Under the pieces are notes generated by a model, which had not been told where the DNA came from, searched no databases, and saw only the letters and a program-made list of their open reading frames with translations. A program made the translations under genes and the position numbers. Shown piece after piece: positions 8,473-17,084 of a stretch of DNA of 59,835 nt. The stretch spans positions 1-59,835 of the forward strand of contig JAEZYP010000046.1 of NCBI GenBank assembly GCA_023418995.1, given 5' to 3'. The stretch's first letter is position 1. Each line of letters opens with the position of its first letter. The DNA is from Bacillota bacterium. GTDB taxonomy: Bacteria > Bacillota > Clostridia > Oscillospirales > Acutalibacteraceae.

Positions 8473-8937
8473 ATGAAAAAGCTTTGGGCCGTAATTCTTG
8501 CGGCGGCGCTGCTGTTTGCCCTCACTGCGTGCGGCGGCGGAACAACAAAACAGGCAGACCTCGGTAAGGTAATGACGGATATGAAGGCAAAAATCACCAA
8601 TAAAGATATGATGGATTTATCCAAGGATGACCTCATGACGAACTACGGCATTGAAGCCGCGGACATAAAACAATTTTCCGCCTACGTTGATTCCACCGGA
8701 ACGAAAGGAGACGAAATTGTATTCCTGGAGGGAAAGGATGCAGACGCCGCAAAGCGGATTAAAGAGAAGCTGGACGCGCGCTACAAGCAGAAGGAAGTTG
8801 AGATGAAAGACTACCTCCCAGAGGAATACGCGATGCTGAAAAAATGCAGTGTGAATCAGGACGGCAATTATGTGAGCATGATCATTTCCCCGCAGTATGA
8901 GGAACTGAACAAAATCTACAACGCAGCAATTAAATAA
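8473..8937 (+). CDS. DUF4358 lipoprotein
   Basis: A 154-residue lipoprotein: MKK start, hydrophobic stretch and lipobox L-T-A-C (Cys near 19), then a small domain with D-E-I-V-F-L, K-D-Y-L-P-E-E-Y and G-N-Y-V-S-M-I-I-S, the pattern of DUF4358. The start was set at ATG 8473, which has GGAGGA upstream and begins the signal peptide; a longer in-frame start at 8422 would hide it. It follows the SGNH hydrolase by 14 bases and ends at a strong terminator, so the two are an operon. The function is unknown. Confidence 0.85.
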   Translation: MKKLWAVILAAALLFALTACGGGTTKQADLGKVMTDMKAKITNKDMMDLSKDDLMTNYGIEAADIKQFSAYVDSTGTKGDEIVFLEGKDADAAKRIKEKLDARYKQKEVEMKDYLPEEYAMLKKCSVNQDGNYVSMIISPQYEELNKIYNAAIK

Positions 8938-8944
8938 AATGTAA

Positions 8945-8974
8945 AAACGCCCCGGGCTCCCGGGGCGTTTTTTT
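8945..8974 (+). terminator. Strong rho-independent terminator
   Basis: CGCCCCGG (8948-8955) and CCGGGGCG (8960-8967) around a GCTC loop, then seven T. It also lies between convergent genes and may serve the sirtuin on the other strand. Confidence 0.92.
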
Positions 8975-8982
8975 GTCTCCCA

Positions 8983-9702
8983 TTATTTAATCTGCTCCAG
9001 CACAGTGCCGATACGGTCGTTAATCACCAGCGTTGCATTTTCATCCTGTGAGGTCGCCGATTGATTGATTAGAACAAGGTACTTTCCTCCGAAATAATTC
9101 ACCAGGCTTGCCGCCGGGTAAACGACCAGCGAGGTTCCCCCGATTATCAGCAAATCAGCTTCTTCAATTGCTCGAACCGCCCCGTTCATAGTGCGGGAAT
9201 CCAACCCCTCTTCATAGAGCACAACGTCGGGTTTGATGCTTGAGCCGCAATCACAGGCGGGCACCCCCTTGCTATGAAGTATGAATTCCGCGTCGTAGAG
9301 CTTATGGCAGCGCTGGCAGTAATTCCGGTGTACGGAGCCGTGGAGCTCAAACACCTTCCGGCTGCCCGCCTTTTGGTGTAAGCCATCGATATTCTGTGTG
9401 ACAACCGCAGCCAGCTTCCCTTGCCCCTCCAACTGAGCGAGCTTGCGGTGAGCGGCATTCGGCTCAGCGCTCAGGCAAAGCATCTTATCTCGGTAAAAGT
9501 CGTAGAACTCTTCTGTGTGAGACACATAAAAGCTATGGCTTAGCATAACCTCGGGCGGATATTTATAATGCTGATGGTACAGTCCATCCACACTGCGGAA
9601 GTCGGGGATTCCGCTCTCGGTGGAAACACCGGCGCCGCCGAAAAACACAATCCGGCGGCTTTCATCAACCATTTTCTGCAGCCATTCAATTTCCTGATTC
9701 AT
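8983..9702 (-). CDS. cobB: NAD-dependent protein deacylase (sirtuin)
   Basis: A 239-residue class U/III-like sirtuin that removes acyl groups from lysines using NAD+. It contains G-A-G-V-S-T-E-S-G-I-P-D-F-R-S (near residues 23-37), T-Q-N-I-D-G-L-H, the catalytic His in E-L-H-G-S, and a four-Cys zinc site (C-Q-R-C, then C-D-C). The start was taken at 9702 because GGAGGG lies 6 bases upstream; the frame is open for 11 more codons without a site. It appears monocistronic. Confidence 0.95.
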   Translation of the reverse strand: MNQEIEWLQKMVDESRRIVFFGGAGVSTESGIPDFRSVDGLYHQHYKYPPEVMLSHSFYVSHTEEFYDFYRDKMLCLSAEPNAAHRKLAQLEGQGKLAAVVTQNIDGLHQKAGSRKVFELHGSVHRNYCQRCHKLYDAEFILHSKGVPACDCGSSIKPDVVLYEEGLDSRTMNGAVRAIEEADLLIIGGTSLVVYPAASLVNYFGGKYLVLINQSATSQDENATLVINDRIGTVLEQIK

Positions 9703-9823
9703 AAAATCCCTCCTCATTTCAGGCACTCCAAACAACCTGTCTCTATCTTAACGCCTTTTCATCGGTGCTTTCAAGTGGTTTTAATCAGAATCACGGTTAA
9801 AACTGATAATTTTATTCTTTCGT

Positions 9824-9852
9824 TTGTATTATTTCCCCCTATGCTTTATAAT
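9824..9852 (+). promoter_or_regulatory. Promoter for moxR/DUF58/transglutaminase operon
   Basis: TTGTAT (9824-9829), 17-base spacer, TATAAT (9847-9852). The 5' leader to the start at 9983 is about 120 bases and contains a small CACGC/GCGTG hairpin. Confidence 0.6.
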
Positions 9853-9982
9853 AAAAATAGCACGCTTTGCGTGAACAGTGATATGTGATACATGATTATA
9901 AAATTATTCCATAGAATAAAATGCAGACCCATGTTGGCGGGCAGAAACGGGAATCAACAAATTTACAGGACGGTGGAACAGC

Positions 9983-10921
9983 ATGCAGCAGAAAGCAGAC
10001 AGAATTATCAGCGAGATTAAGAAGGCCGTGGTCGGAAAGGACGAGATTATCCGCAAGGTGCTGATGGTAATCCTGGCACAGGGGCATATCCTGCTGGAGG
10101 ATATTCCGGGGGTCGGCAAAACAACGCTTGCGCTCGCGTTTTCCAAAGCGGTTTCGCTGGATTATAAACGAATGCAGTTTACACCCGACGTAATGCCAAG
10201 TGACGTAACCGGCTTCTCAATCTACAACAAAGCGACGGATTCGCTGGAATACAAGCCCGGCGCGGCACTGTGCAATTTGTTTCTGGCAGACGAAATCAAC
10301 CGCACCTCCAGCAAAACGCAGTCTGCCCTTCTTGAGGTAATGGAGGAAGGAAAAATCACGGTTGACGGTGTGACGCATAGTACGCCGAAGCCCTATGTCG
10401 TTATCGCAACACAAAATCCGGTCGGCTCCGCAGGAACACAGCTGCTGCCGGAATCTCAGCTGGACCGGTTTATGGTGCGCCTGACGATGGGCTACCCCGA
10501 CCTGAGAGATGAAGTTGAAATTCTGAAACGCAAGCAGGGAATTGACCCTCTGGAGCTGGTGGAGCGTTCGGCGAACGCGGACGACCTCATCGAGATGCAG
10601 CGGGAAACGGATTGTGTGTACCTCTCCGACGCCGTGTACGACTATATCGCGCGCCTGGTCAGCGCAACGCGGGAGAACACGATGATCCGCCTGGGGGCAA
10701 GCCCCCGCGCCTCCATCGCGCTTGTAAAAATGGCACAGGCCGCCGCATATCTTTCCGGCAGGGATTATGTTGTTCCGAAGGACGTGCAGTCCGTTTTCAT
10801 TGATGTTGTGGAGCATCGAATCATTCTGAGCCCGCAGGCAAAAATCAGCAATACGAACCCCAATATCCTTCTCATGACCATTTTGAAGCATGTGGCAGCG
10901 CCTGCCGTTTCCCAGCGCTAA
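9983..10921 (+). CDS. MoxR family AAA+ ATPase
   Basis: A 312-residue AAA+ ATPase of the MoxR class, thought to act as a chaperone for maturation of neighbouring or envelope proteins. Walker A reads G-V-G-K-T-T (near residues 45-50), Walker B L-F-L-A-D-E-I-N, sensor 1 I-A-T-Q-N-P, and the C-terminal lid follows. Only a weak GGTGG precedes the ATG. The three-gene order MoxR, DUF58, transglutaminase is conserved in many bacteria and is intact here. Confidence 0.93.
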   Translation: MQQKADRIISEIKKAVVGKDEIIRKVLMVILAQGHILLEDIPGVGKTTLALAFSKAVSLDYKRMQFTPDVMPSDVTGFSIYNKATDSLEYKPGAALCNLFLADEINRTSSKTQSALLEVMEEGKITVDGVTHSTPKPYVVIATQNPVGSAGTQLLPESQLDRFMVRLTMGYPDLRDEVEILKRKQGIDPLELVERSANADDLIEMQRETDCVYLSDAVYDYIARLVSATRENTMIRLGASPRASIALVKMAQAAAYLSGRDYVVPKDVQSVFIDVVEHRIILSPQAKISNTNPNILLMTILKHVAAPAVSQR

Positions 10922-10943
10922 TGATTCCACGCGGAGGTGAAAT

Positions 10944-12122
10944 ATGCTGAAATACCGGATTGTATACGGATTGGTTCTGGCCGCTTCATTGATCTTTTAC
11001 CTGTTCTATACAGCTTACCTCTCTTTTTTCACCCTGATCGCGGTCCTGCTCCTGCCCGCCCTTTCCTTGATCTTTACGCTTCTTTCCGCCGCAAAAACCG
11101 GGGTGCGGTTTGAAGTAAAAAACCCCTGCGCCGGCAAGGAAGAGGTTGTGACACTGGATATTATTTTTCAGAACCGATCGGTTTTCCCAATCGCGCAGGC
11201 GTGGCTCCTTTTCTCCTGTACAAACGCACTCAGCGGGGAGACAATGCGCGAAGCCTTTTATATTGCCATTAATTCCGGAGCGGAGCAAACGGCGGAATAT
11301 GAGTTGAAATCGCAGTACTGCGGAAAGCTGACCATTCAATTGGAACAGATCAAATTTTATGATCACTTTGGAATTTTTAGGATAAAACGCAGATTCGGAA
11401 CCGCAACAGAAGTATTTGTGCTTCCAAAGTCCTATCCCCTCGATACCGGCATCGACACCACGGTGAATTACGACGAGGAAAGCACCACGTTCTCCAAGGA
11501 AAAGCCGGGAAGCGACTCTTCGGAGCTGTTTGATATCCGCCCCTACCGGGAGGGCGACCCGCTGCGGAGTATCCACTGGAAGCTGAGCTCCAAGCTGGAC
11601 GAACTGATGGTAAAAGAATTCAGCCTGCCGATGGATGATTCCGTTCTTCTGCTGACGGAGCTGATGGCGCGGGACATGGAGACTCTTGACACGGTTCTGG
11701 AAGCGATGGTTTCGCTTTGCAATTATCTGCTTGAAAACCGGATTAATTATCGCGTGGAATGGTATAACGCGGTCAGCAGTAGCTTTGAGAAGGCGGAAAT
11801 TAAAACTGTTGATACCATGGCGGAGCTGATAAACGCTATGCTCTCTTCGCGTCGGTATTCAGACGAGCCTTACGCGCTAAGCGGCAGGCTTACTCCCCGC
11901 GAAGGGGAATTTCCGCACGCGATTTATATTACCGGGCAGCTCACCGAAAGGTTGACGGCTTTCGGTGACCGACCGAACGGAGATAAAACCACTGTGGTCT
12001 GCTGCGGCGCTATGGACGAGACAGAAAAGGGGATTGCGACTTCACTGGAATCGGCAAACGTGCCGGTCGTGACGATATTACCGAACAGGATTCAGGAAGG
12101 TCTCTCCGGCCTCATGCTGTAA
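10944..12122 (+). CDS. DUF58 domain protein
   Basis: A 392-residue protein with two N-terminal transmembrane segments (about 7-25 and 30-48), an extracytoplasmic or beta-rich middle part, and the DUF58 signature D-I-R-P-Y-R-E-G-D-P-L-R-S-I-H-W-K-L-S near residues 198-216. DUF58 proteins carry a von Willebrand A-like fold and work with MoxR ATPases. GGAGGTG precedes the ATG. It lies 22 bases after moxR and 19 bases before the transglutaminase gene. The precise role is unknown. Confidence 0.9.
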   Translation: MLKYRIVYGLVLAASLIFYLFYTAYLSFFTLIAVLLLPALSLIFTLLSAAKTGVRFEVKNPCAGKEEVVTLDIIFQNRSVFPIAQAWLLFSCTNALSGETMREAFYIAINSGAEQTAEYELKSQYCGKLTIQLEQIKFYDHFGIFRIKRRFGTATEVFVLPKSYPLDTGIDTTVNYDEESTTFSKEKPGSDSSELFDIRPYREGDPLRSIHWKLSSKLDELMVKEFSLPMDDSVLLLTELMARDMETLDTVLEAMVSLCNYLLENRINYRVEWYNAVSSSFEKAEIKTVDTMAELINAMLSSRRYSDEPYALSGRLTPREGEFPHAIYITGQLTERLTAFGDRPNGDKTTVVCCGAMDETEKGIATSLESANVPVVTILPNRIQEGLSGLML

Positions 12123-12141
12123 GGATAAAGGGTAGGGAAAA

Positions 12142-14679
12142 ATGCGTAAGAAAGACAAAAAATCGCTCTCTTCGGGAATTCAGTTATCCGAGCCAAAGCT
12201 GGTCGGGCAAAAAGGCGCCGCCGCCACCGGTCTTATTCTTGATACCCTGCTTGTTCTTCTGGGCGTTTTCGGCGCGGTGCGGCTTCCGGTTGTTGCCTTT
12301 TCTCTGCCCGTGCTGCCCAAAACCTTCGTGCTGTACACCCTGCTGTTCGCGGTGGTTCTTTCGCTGGTGTTTCACCTAAAGCGCATGCGCCACGTGACTT
12401 TGCTCCTTTTCACCCTCATGTTTGCCTCGTTTCTGTATTTGCGCCGCGACCTTCTTTTGCAGGGCTATTATATCTTTGCCAATCTCTTTATAGGCGCCTA
12501 CGCAAAACTGTCCGGTTTTTCGCCGCTGATCTATACCGTATCGGCAAAGCAGGAGAATTATGAAACGATTTGCACGGTTTTTCTGCTGTGCGTTTCCTTT
12601 CTTATCGCCTATTGCTTATGCTGGGCGATTGCCACGCAGCACAGCTTTTTAATTACCCTTGCCATAACACTTCCGTTTCTGCTGATAGCTGTAATATTTA
12701 ACGGCAGCCTTGATTTTTATTCCGTGCTACTGTTGGCTTCCTGCTGGGGAACCCTGCTGTTTACGCGGCTCCCGACTGGTGAAAAGACGGGTTTTATAAC
12801 GAAACGCGGAAAATTCTACGCAAAAAGCCTGCCTGCCGCGGCAAAAAGCGGAGCACTGGTTCTTCCCGTACTGCTGCTGTGCTTTCTTCTAATTCTTACT
12901 ATATTCCCGGCACAAAGTTTTCAGCGAACAGACGACCCCAAAGTCCTGCGTGAGCACCTGACCGACACCATAAACAACCTTCCAATGTTTGAAGGCTCCG
13001 GAATCGGTGGCTCCTCGAACCGGGTGAATCTGAATAACGCCGGCTCTATCCGGTTTTCCGGAAACACCATGCTGAGGGTAAAGCTGTCGAAGGGAATCCC
13101 TTTATATTTGAAAGGCTTTACCGGCGAGCGATACGACGGCTATAGCTGGGATGCACCGAGCGATGCCGATTTCAGCGGGGTCAGCTCCAAGCTGAACGGA
13201 ATCAGCGTTCACAACCTGTTTTTTGAGCACGCGAACCGGCTTGGCATTTCAAGTAAATATAAGCTGAATCCGTATGAAATTCAAGTCAAGAATCTTAACG
13301 CAAACAAACAGACCATTTACTTTCCCTATAACATTACCACTACGCCGAAAAACATCATCAACGTAAAATATGTGAATGATTCCGTAATCAAATCCGCAGC
13401 GATATTTGGAATCAGCGATTATAACCTATATGCCTACCATGTAACAGGGCAGAAGCTGAATTCCATGCCAAGCGACATTTTTGTAGATGCCGCCGGAAGT
13501 AAAATGCCCGATCTTATGAATCGTCCGAGTTACAGCCAGGCTTTATGGAGAATTTTTACAGAAGAAAAAAGCTTTCGGGTCTTAAACAAAACCAATCTGG
13601 AGGATTACTACAAGAGCTCTGTCCCGGAAATGCTGATGGATACGCTGAGCGCGGGGAAAAAAGAGCTTGTTCAGGCTGACCAAAGCTACCGGAGTTACCT
13701 GTATGACCATTACACCCAGCTTCCCGATAATATTGAGAAAAAGGTAAAGAATTTGCTCAAACGGGAGGGTATCAGCACTTCCTATTCCTCCATTAGCGAT
13801 ATGGCGGATGCGGTAACGCATTATCTTGCAAAAACCTGTAAGTACACGCTGTCACCCGGAAGCGTTCCTGCGGGACAGGATTTTACGGATTATTTTCTGT
13901 TTGAAAGCAAAAAGGGCTACTGCGTTCATTTCGCAACCGCCGCGACCGTTATGCTTAGAGCAATGGGGCTTCCCGCACGGTACGCGGAAGGATACATCGT
14001 CACCAATGAAGATTTGAAGAGCGCGGTCGGCGGCTGGGCCGATATCCGGGATAACCGGGCCCACGCCTGGGTGGAAATTTACTACCCCGGCTTCGGCTGG
14101 CAGCCCATTGAGGCTACACCTGGATTTTCAGCACAGCAAGGCTCCCTGCAGGACAGGAATCCGGAGGATTATCAGAATTTGGATAGTCAGGAGCAAAACG
14201 CACCTTCAGAAGTCTCCGTTCCAAGCGAAGCGGAAAGTAATTCTCCAGCTTCCGGGACCGTCAGTCACCTCCCGGGCGGCACGGCGTCCGAATCGGCAGG
14301 GACCGCAGCGGAAAACGACGAAAAATCCGCAGCAATACCGATCGCGATTGCGCTGGTGATTGCCGCCGCTCTTATCACGTTTATTATCGTAAAACGCAGA
14401 GCCGTATTAAACCGGCGGTCAAAGCTTTTTGGGCAGGAGGATACCAACCGCGCGGCCATTGCTGTTTATGGCTATCTGACAAAGCTCGCGCGATACGGGG
14501 GAACGGTCAGCGAGGAAATATCCGATATTGCGTTAAAAGCGCGATTCAGCCAGCACCGGATCAGCAGAGAAGAACTGAATTTGATGCAGGCTTTTGCGAA
14601 AAAGGTAACGGCGGAGGTATACGTCGGACTTTCAAAGACAAAGAAAGTGCTTTTCAGATACTTTGATAATCTAAATTGA
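12142..14679 (+). CDS. Membrane transglutaminase-like protein (TgpA type)
   Basis: An 845-residue membrane protein. About six hydrophobic segments fill residues 30-260, a large external region follows, and the transglutaminase-like core has Cys594 (K-G-Y-C-V-H-F), His641 (R-A-H-A-W-V-E) and Glu657 in I-E-A-T-P-G, where some relatives have Asp. A Ser/Glu-rich linker, one more membrane helix (about 730-752) and a DUF4129-like cytoplasmic tail close the protein. Together with MoxR and DUF58 it makes a standard triad. The substrate, and whether it cross-links or hydrolyses, is not known. Confidence 0.9.
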   Translation: MRKKDKKSLSSGIQLSEPKLVGQKGAAATGLILDTLLVLLGVFGAVRLPVVAFSLPVLPKTFVLYTLLFAVVLSLVFHLKRMRHVTLLLFTLMFASFLYLRRDLLLQGYYIFANLFIGAYAKLSGFSPLIYTVSAKQENYETICTVFLLCVSFLIAYCLCWAIATQHSFLITLAITLPFLLIAVIFNGSLDFYSVLLLASCWGTLLFTRLPTGEKTGFITKRGKFYAKSLPAAAKSGALVLPVLLLCFLLILTIFPAQSFQRTDDPKVLREHLTDTINNLPMFEGSGIGGSSNRVNLNNAGSIRFSGNTMLRVKLSKGIPLYLKGFTGERYDGYSWDAPSDADFSGVSSKLNGISVHNLFFEHANRLGISSKYKLNPYEIQVKNLNANKQTIYFPYNITTTPKNIINVKYVNDSVIKSAAIFGISDYNLYAYHVTGQKLNSMPSDIFVDAAGSKMPDLMNRPSYSQALWRIFTEEKSFRVLNKTNLEDYYKSSVPEMLMDTLSAGKKELVQADQSYRSYLYDHYTQLPDNIEKKVKNLLKREGISTSYSSISDMADAVTHYLAKTCKYTLSPGSVPAGQDFTDYFLFESKKGYCVHFATAATVMLRAMGLPARYAEGYIVTNEDLKSAVGGWADIRDNRAHAWVEIYYPGFGWQPIEATPGFSAQQGSLQDRNPEDYQNLDSQEQNAPSEVSVPSEAESNSPASGTVSHLPGGTASESAGTAAENDEKSAAIPIAIALVIAAALITFIIVKRRAVLNRRSKLFGQEDTNRAAIAVYGYLTKLARYGGTVSEEISDIALKARFSQHRISREELNLMQAFAKKVTAEVYVGLSKTKKVLFRYFDNLN

Positions 14680-14715
14680 CTGCAAAGCAGTATACAAACT
14701 GCATAAAGTCAAAAC

Positions 14716-14760
14716 GCGCCTTGAAAATGGCTTAAAAGCCCAATCAAGGCGCATCTTTGT
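14716..14760. terminator. Terminator hairpin between convergent operons
   Basis: GCGCCTTGA (14716-14724) pairs with TCAAGGCGC (14744-14752), with an inner GGCTT/AAGCC. T-rich tails are modest on both strands; it probably serves both the transglutaminase gene and htpG. Confidence 0.65.
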
Positions 14761-14826
14761 TACTATAGTTGATTAACTCCAAAACCACCCGGTCTTTTCA
14801 ATAACACAGAAAACCGGCAGTTTGTT

Positions 14827-16710
14827 TTATTTCGTCATTAATCCGCAGATTTGATTGGAGAACTCGACCGGGTCGTCGATGGCTACACCCTCAATAAGCA
14901 GCGCCTGCGTATACAGCAGGGACGTATACTGCTTGAGGATATCCTGATCGTTCTGATACAGCTCGGTAAGCTTCTGGAAGACCGGATGATTTGCGTTGAT
15001 TTCCAGGACACGCTGGGCGGTAATTTTCTCGGCGTTCGGCATCGCGTTGAGCACCTTTTCCATCTCGATGGAAATCGCGCCGTCCGTGGAGAGGCATACC
15101 GGATGGGTTTTCAGCTTCTGAGAAAGGATGACCTGCTTTACCTTTCCGTCAAGCGAATCCCGCATAAAGCCGAGCATATCCTTGTTTTCCTCCACCTGCT
15201 TTGCGGCTTCCTTCTTTTCCTCTTCCGTCTCCAGACCAAGGTCGTCGGCGGAAACCGACTTAAATTCCTTGTCGTCGTATTTCATCAGCATGCGAAGCGC
15301 AAATTCGTCCACGCCTTCAGTCAGGTAAAGGATTTCATAGCCTTTTTCCTTGAGCGCTTCGGTTTGGGGCAGCTGCTCCACGCGCGCGGTGGTTTCTCCA
15401 CAGGCATAATAGATATATTTTTGTTCTTCCTTCATACGGGAAACATATTCCTTGAGCGTGACCAGCTTCTTTTCGCTGGAGGAATAGAACATCAGCAGCT
15501 CCTGCAGGATATCCTTATGCATGCCATAATCCTGATAAATCCCGTATTTCAGCTGCAAGCCAAAATTGTTAAAGAATTCCTCGTATTTTTCGCGCTCGTT
15601 GTTCAGCATGCCTTCCAGCTCGGATTTGATCTTCTTTTCCAGACGGGAAGCAATAATTTTCAGCTGGCGGTCATGCTGAAGCATTTCGCGGGAAATATTC
15701 AGGGATAAGTCCTGAGAATCCACGAGACCGCGCACAAAGCTGAAATAATCCGGCAGCAGGTCCGCACACCTGTCCATAATCAGAACGCCGTTGGAGTAAA
15801 GCTGCAGACCCTTTTCGTAATCCTTGGTATAAAAGTTCATTGCAGCTTTTGCCGGGATAAAGAGCAGGGCGTTATAAGTTGCGGTTCCCTCGGTGTAAGA
15901 ATGAATCACCTTGGCAGGATCCATGTAATCCATGAATTTATCCTTGTAGAATTGGTTATATTCCTCGTCGGTGATCTCATTCTTGTTTTTACGCCAGATC
16001 GGAACCATACTGTTCAGAGTGACAGTTTCAGTGTAGGTCTCGTATTCATCCTTCGAGCCCTCTTTCAAGCGGCTTTTCTCCATGTCCGCTTTGATCGGGT
16101 AGCGAATATAATCAGAATATTTCTTCACAATACGCTGGATAGTATACGATTCCAGATATTCGTCGTAGCTGTTCTCTTCGGTATTGTCCTTGATTTGAAG
16201 GATAATGGTGGTGCCATGGCTGTCTTTTTCACAAGGCTCAAGGGTGTAGCCCTGTGCGCCCTCGCTTTCCCATTTGTAGGCCTCCCCGCTCCCGTAAGCC
16301 TTGCTGATTACAGTAACGAGCTTGCTCACCATAAAGGCAGAATAGAAGCCAACGCCGAACTGTCCGATAATCTCGATATCCTCTTTGGGCTCGTTGTCCT
16401 TCTTAAAGTTTAGGGAACCGCTTTTCGCGATGGTACCGAGATTGTTTTCCAACTCGTCTTTTGTCATCCCGCAGCCGTTATCCGAAAGAATAAGAGTACG
16501 GTTATCTTTGTCCAGCTTAATTTCAATGCAAAAATCATCTCGGTTCAGACCGGTATCTCCGTCGCTCAGCGCCTTGTAATAAAGCTTGTCGATTGCATCG
16601 CTCGCGTTTGATATCAGTTCACGCAGAAAGATTTCGCGATGGGTGTAAATCGAATTAATCATTAAGTCCAGTAACCGCTTAGACTCCGCTTTAAACTGCT
16701 TGACTGCCAT
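14827..16710 (-). CDS. htpG: Molecular chaperone HtpG (Hsp90)
   Basis: A 627-residue cytosolic Hsp90. The GHKL ATP site is complete: E-L-I-S-N-A-S-D-A-I-D (near residues 32-42), D-N-G-C-G-M-T, and G-Q-F-G-V-G-F-Y-S-A-F-M-V. The middle domain has the catalytic-loop pattern N-I-S-R-E-M-L-Q, and the dimerisation domain is full length. AGAGGT precedes the ATG. It is monocistronic and carries a CIRCE-like element directly downstream of its promoter, implying heat-shock control by HrcA. Confidence 0.97.
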   Translation of the reverse strand: MAVKQFKAESKRLLDLMINSIYTHREIFLRELISNASDAIDKLYYKALSDGDTGLNRDDFCIEIKLDKDNRTLILSDNGCGMTKDELENNLGTIAKSGSLNFKKDNEPKEDIEIIGQFGVGFYSAFMVSKLVTVISKAYGSGEAYKWESEGAQGYTLEPCEKDSHGTTIILQIKDNTEENSYDEYLESYTIQRIVKKYSDYIRYPIKADMEKSRLKEGSKDEYETYTETVTLNSMVPIWRKNKNEITDEEYNQFYKDKFMDYMDPAKVIHSYTEGTATYNALLFIPAKAAMNFYTKDYEKGLQLYSNGVLIMDRCADLLPDYFSFVRGLVDSQDLSLNISREMLQHDRQLKIIASRLEKKIKSELEGMLNNEREKYEEFFNNFGLQLKYGIYQDYGMHKDILQELLMFYSSSEKKLVTLKEYVSRMKEEQKYIYYACGETTARVEQLPQTEALKEKGYEILYLTEGVDEFALRMLMKYDDKEFKSVSADDLGLETEEEKKEAAKQVEENKDMLGFMRDSLDGKVKQVILSQKLKTHPVCLSTDGAISIEMEKVLNAMPNAEKITAQRVLEINANHPVFQKLTELYQNDQDILKQYTSLLYTQALLIEGVAIDDPVEFSNQICGLMTK

Positions 16711-16736
16711 ATGTTATCTACCTCTGATTCATTATT

Positions 16737-16763
16737 TTAGCACTCTATAGTTTCAAGTGCTAA
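16737..16763 (-). promoter_or_regulatory. CIRCE element (HrcA operator)
   Basis: TTAGCACTC (16737-16745), 9 bases, AAGTGCTAA (16755-16763). The canonical CIRCE is TTAGCACTC-N9-GAGTGCTAA, so 17 of 18 arm bases match with the exact spacing. It begins a few bases downstream of the htpG -10 box, where HrcA would block transcription. Confidence 0.9.
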
Positions 16764-16767
16764 AAGT

Positions 16768-16796
16768 ATTCTAATACATATCACAGGAAAATTCAA
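16768..16796 (-). promoter_or_regulatory. SigA-type promoter of htpG
   Basis: Read on the minus strand: TTGAAT (16791-16796), 17-base spacer, TAGAAT (16768-16773). Confidence 0.7.
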
Positions 16797-17043
16797 GTAG
16801 ATGAATTGTTAATTTTTTATTTATATTATTTTAATTTGCAAATTCATACTTTTATAATCCAGATGCAAAAGGCAGTGATTGGTTTGGAGTAAAACCCTGG
16901 CAGGGCTTATCCGTTTTGCAGAAATATTTGCTTGCGGATTGTTTATAACAAATGGCAGTTAACTTGGGATGCGCACAGAGTCAACACAAAAACGTGCTAT
17001 TTCATCGGCTAGGCGTTTGCAACGCCTGCTAAAAGCAGACTGA
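16797..17043. other. Intergenic stretch with no recognised gene
   Basis: Between the htpG promoter and the hydrogenase terminator no frame looks coding and no known RNA was recognised. A small hairpin, GGCGT-TTGCA-ACGCC, and an adjacent TGCT/AGCA stem lie near 17008-17035. Nothing else is supported. Confidence 0.4.
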
Positions 17044-17074
17044 AAAAGGGCAGTTCGTCGTGAACTGCCCTTTT
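17044..17074 (-). terminator. Terminator of hydrogenase operon
   Basis: AAAAGGGCAGTTC (17044-17056) pairs with GAACTGCCCTTTT (17062-17074). On the minus strand the stem is followed by a T run. Confidence 0.9.
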
Positions 17075-17084
17075 GTTAAAATAA

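Noticed and set aside
16797..17043. Possible structured ncRNA between htpG and hydA
   Set aside because: Only short isolated hairpins; no extended fold or promoter-terminator pair that would support an RNA gene.
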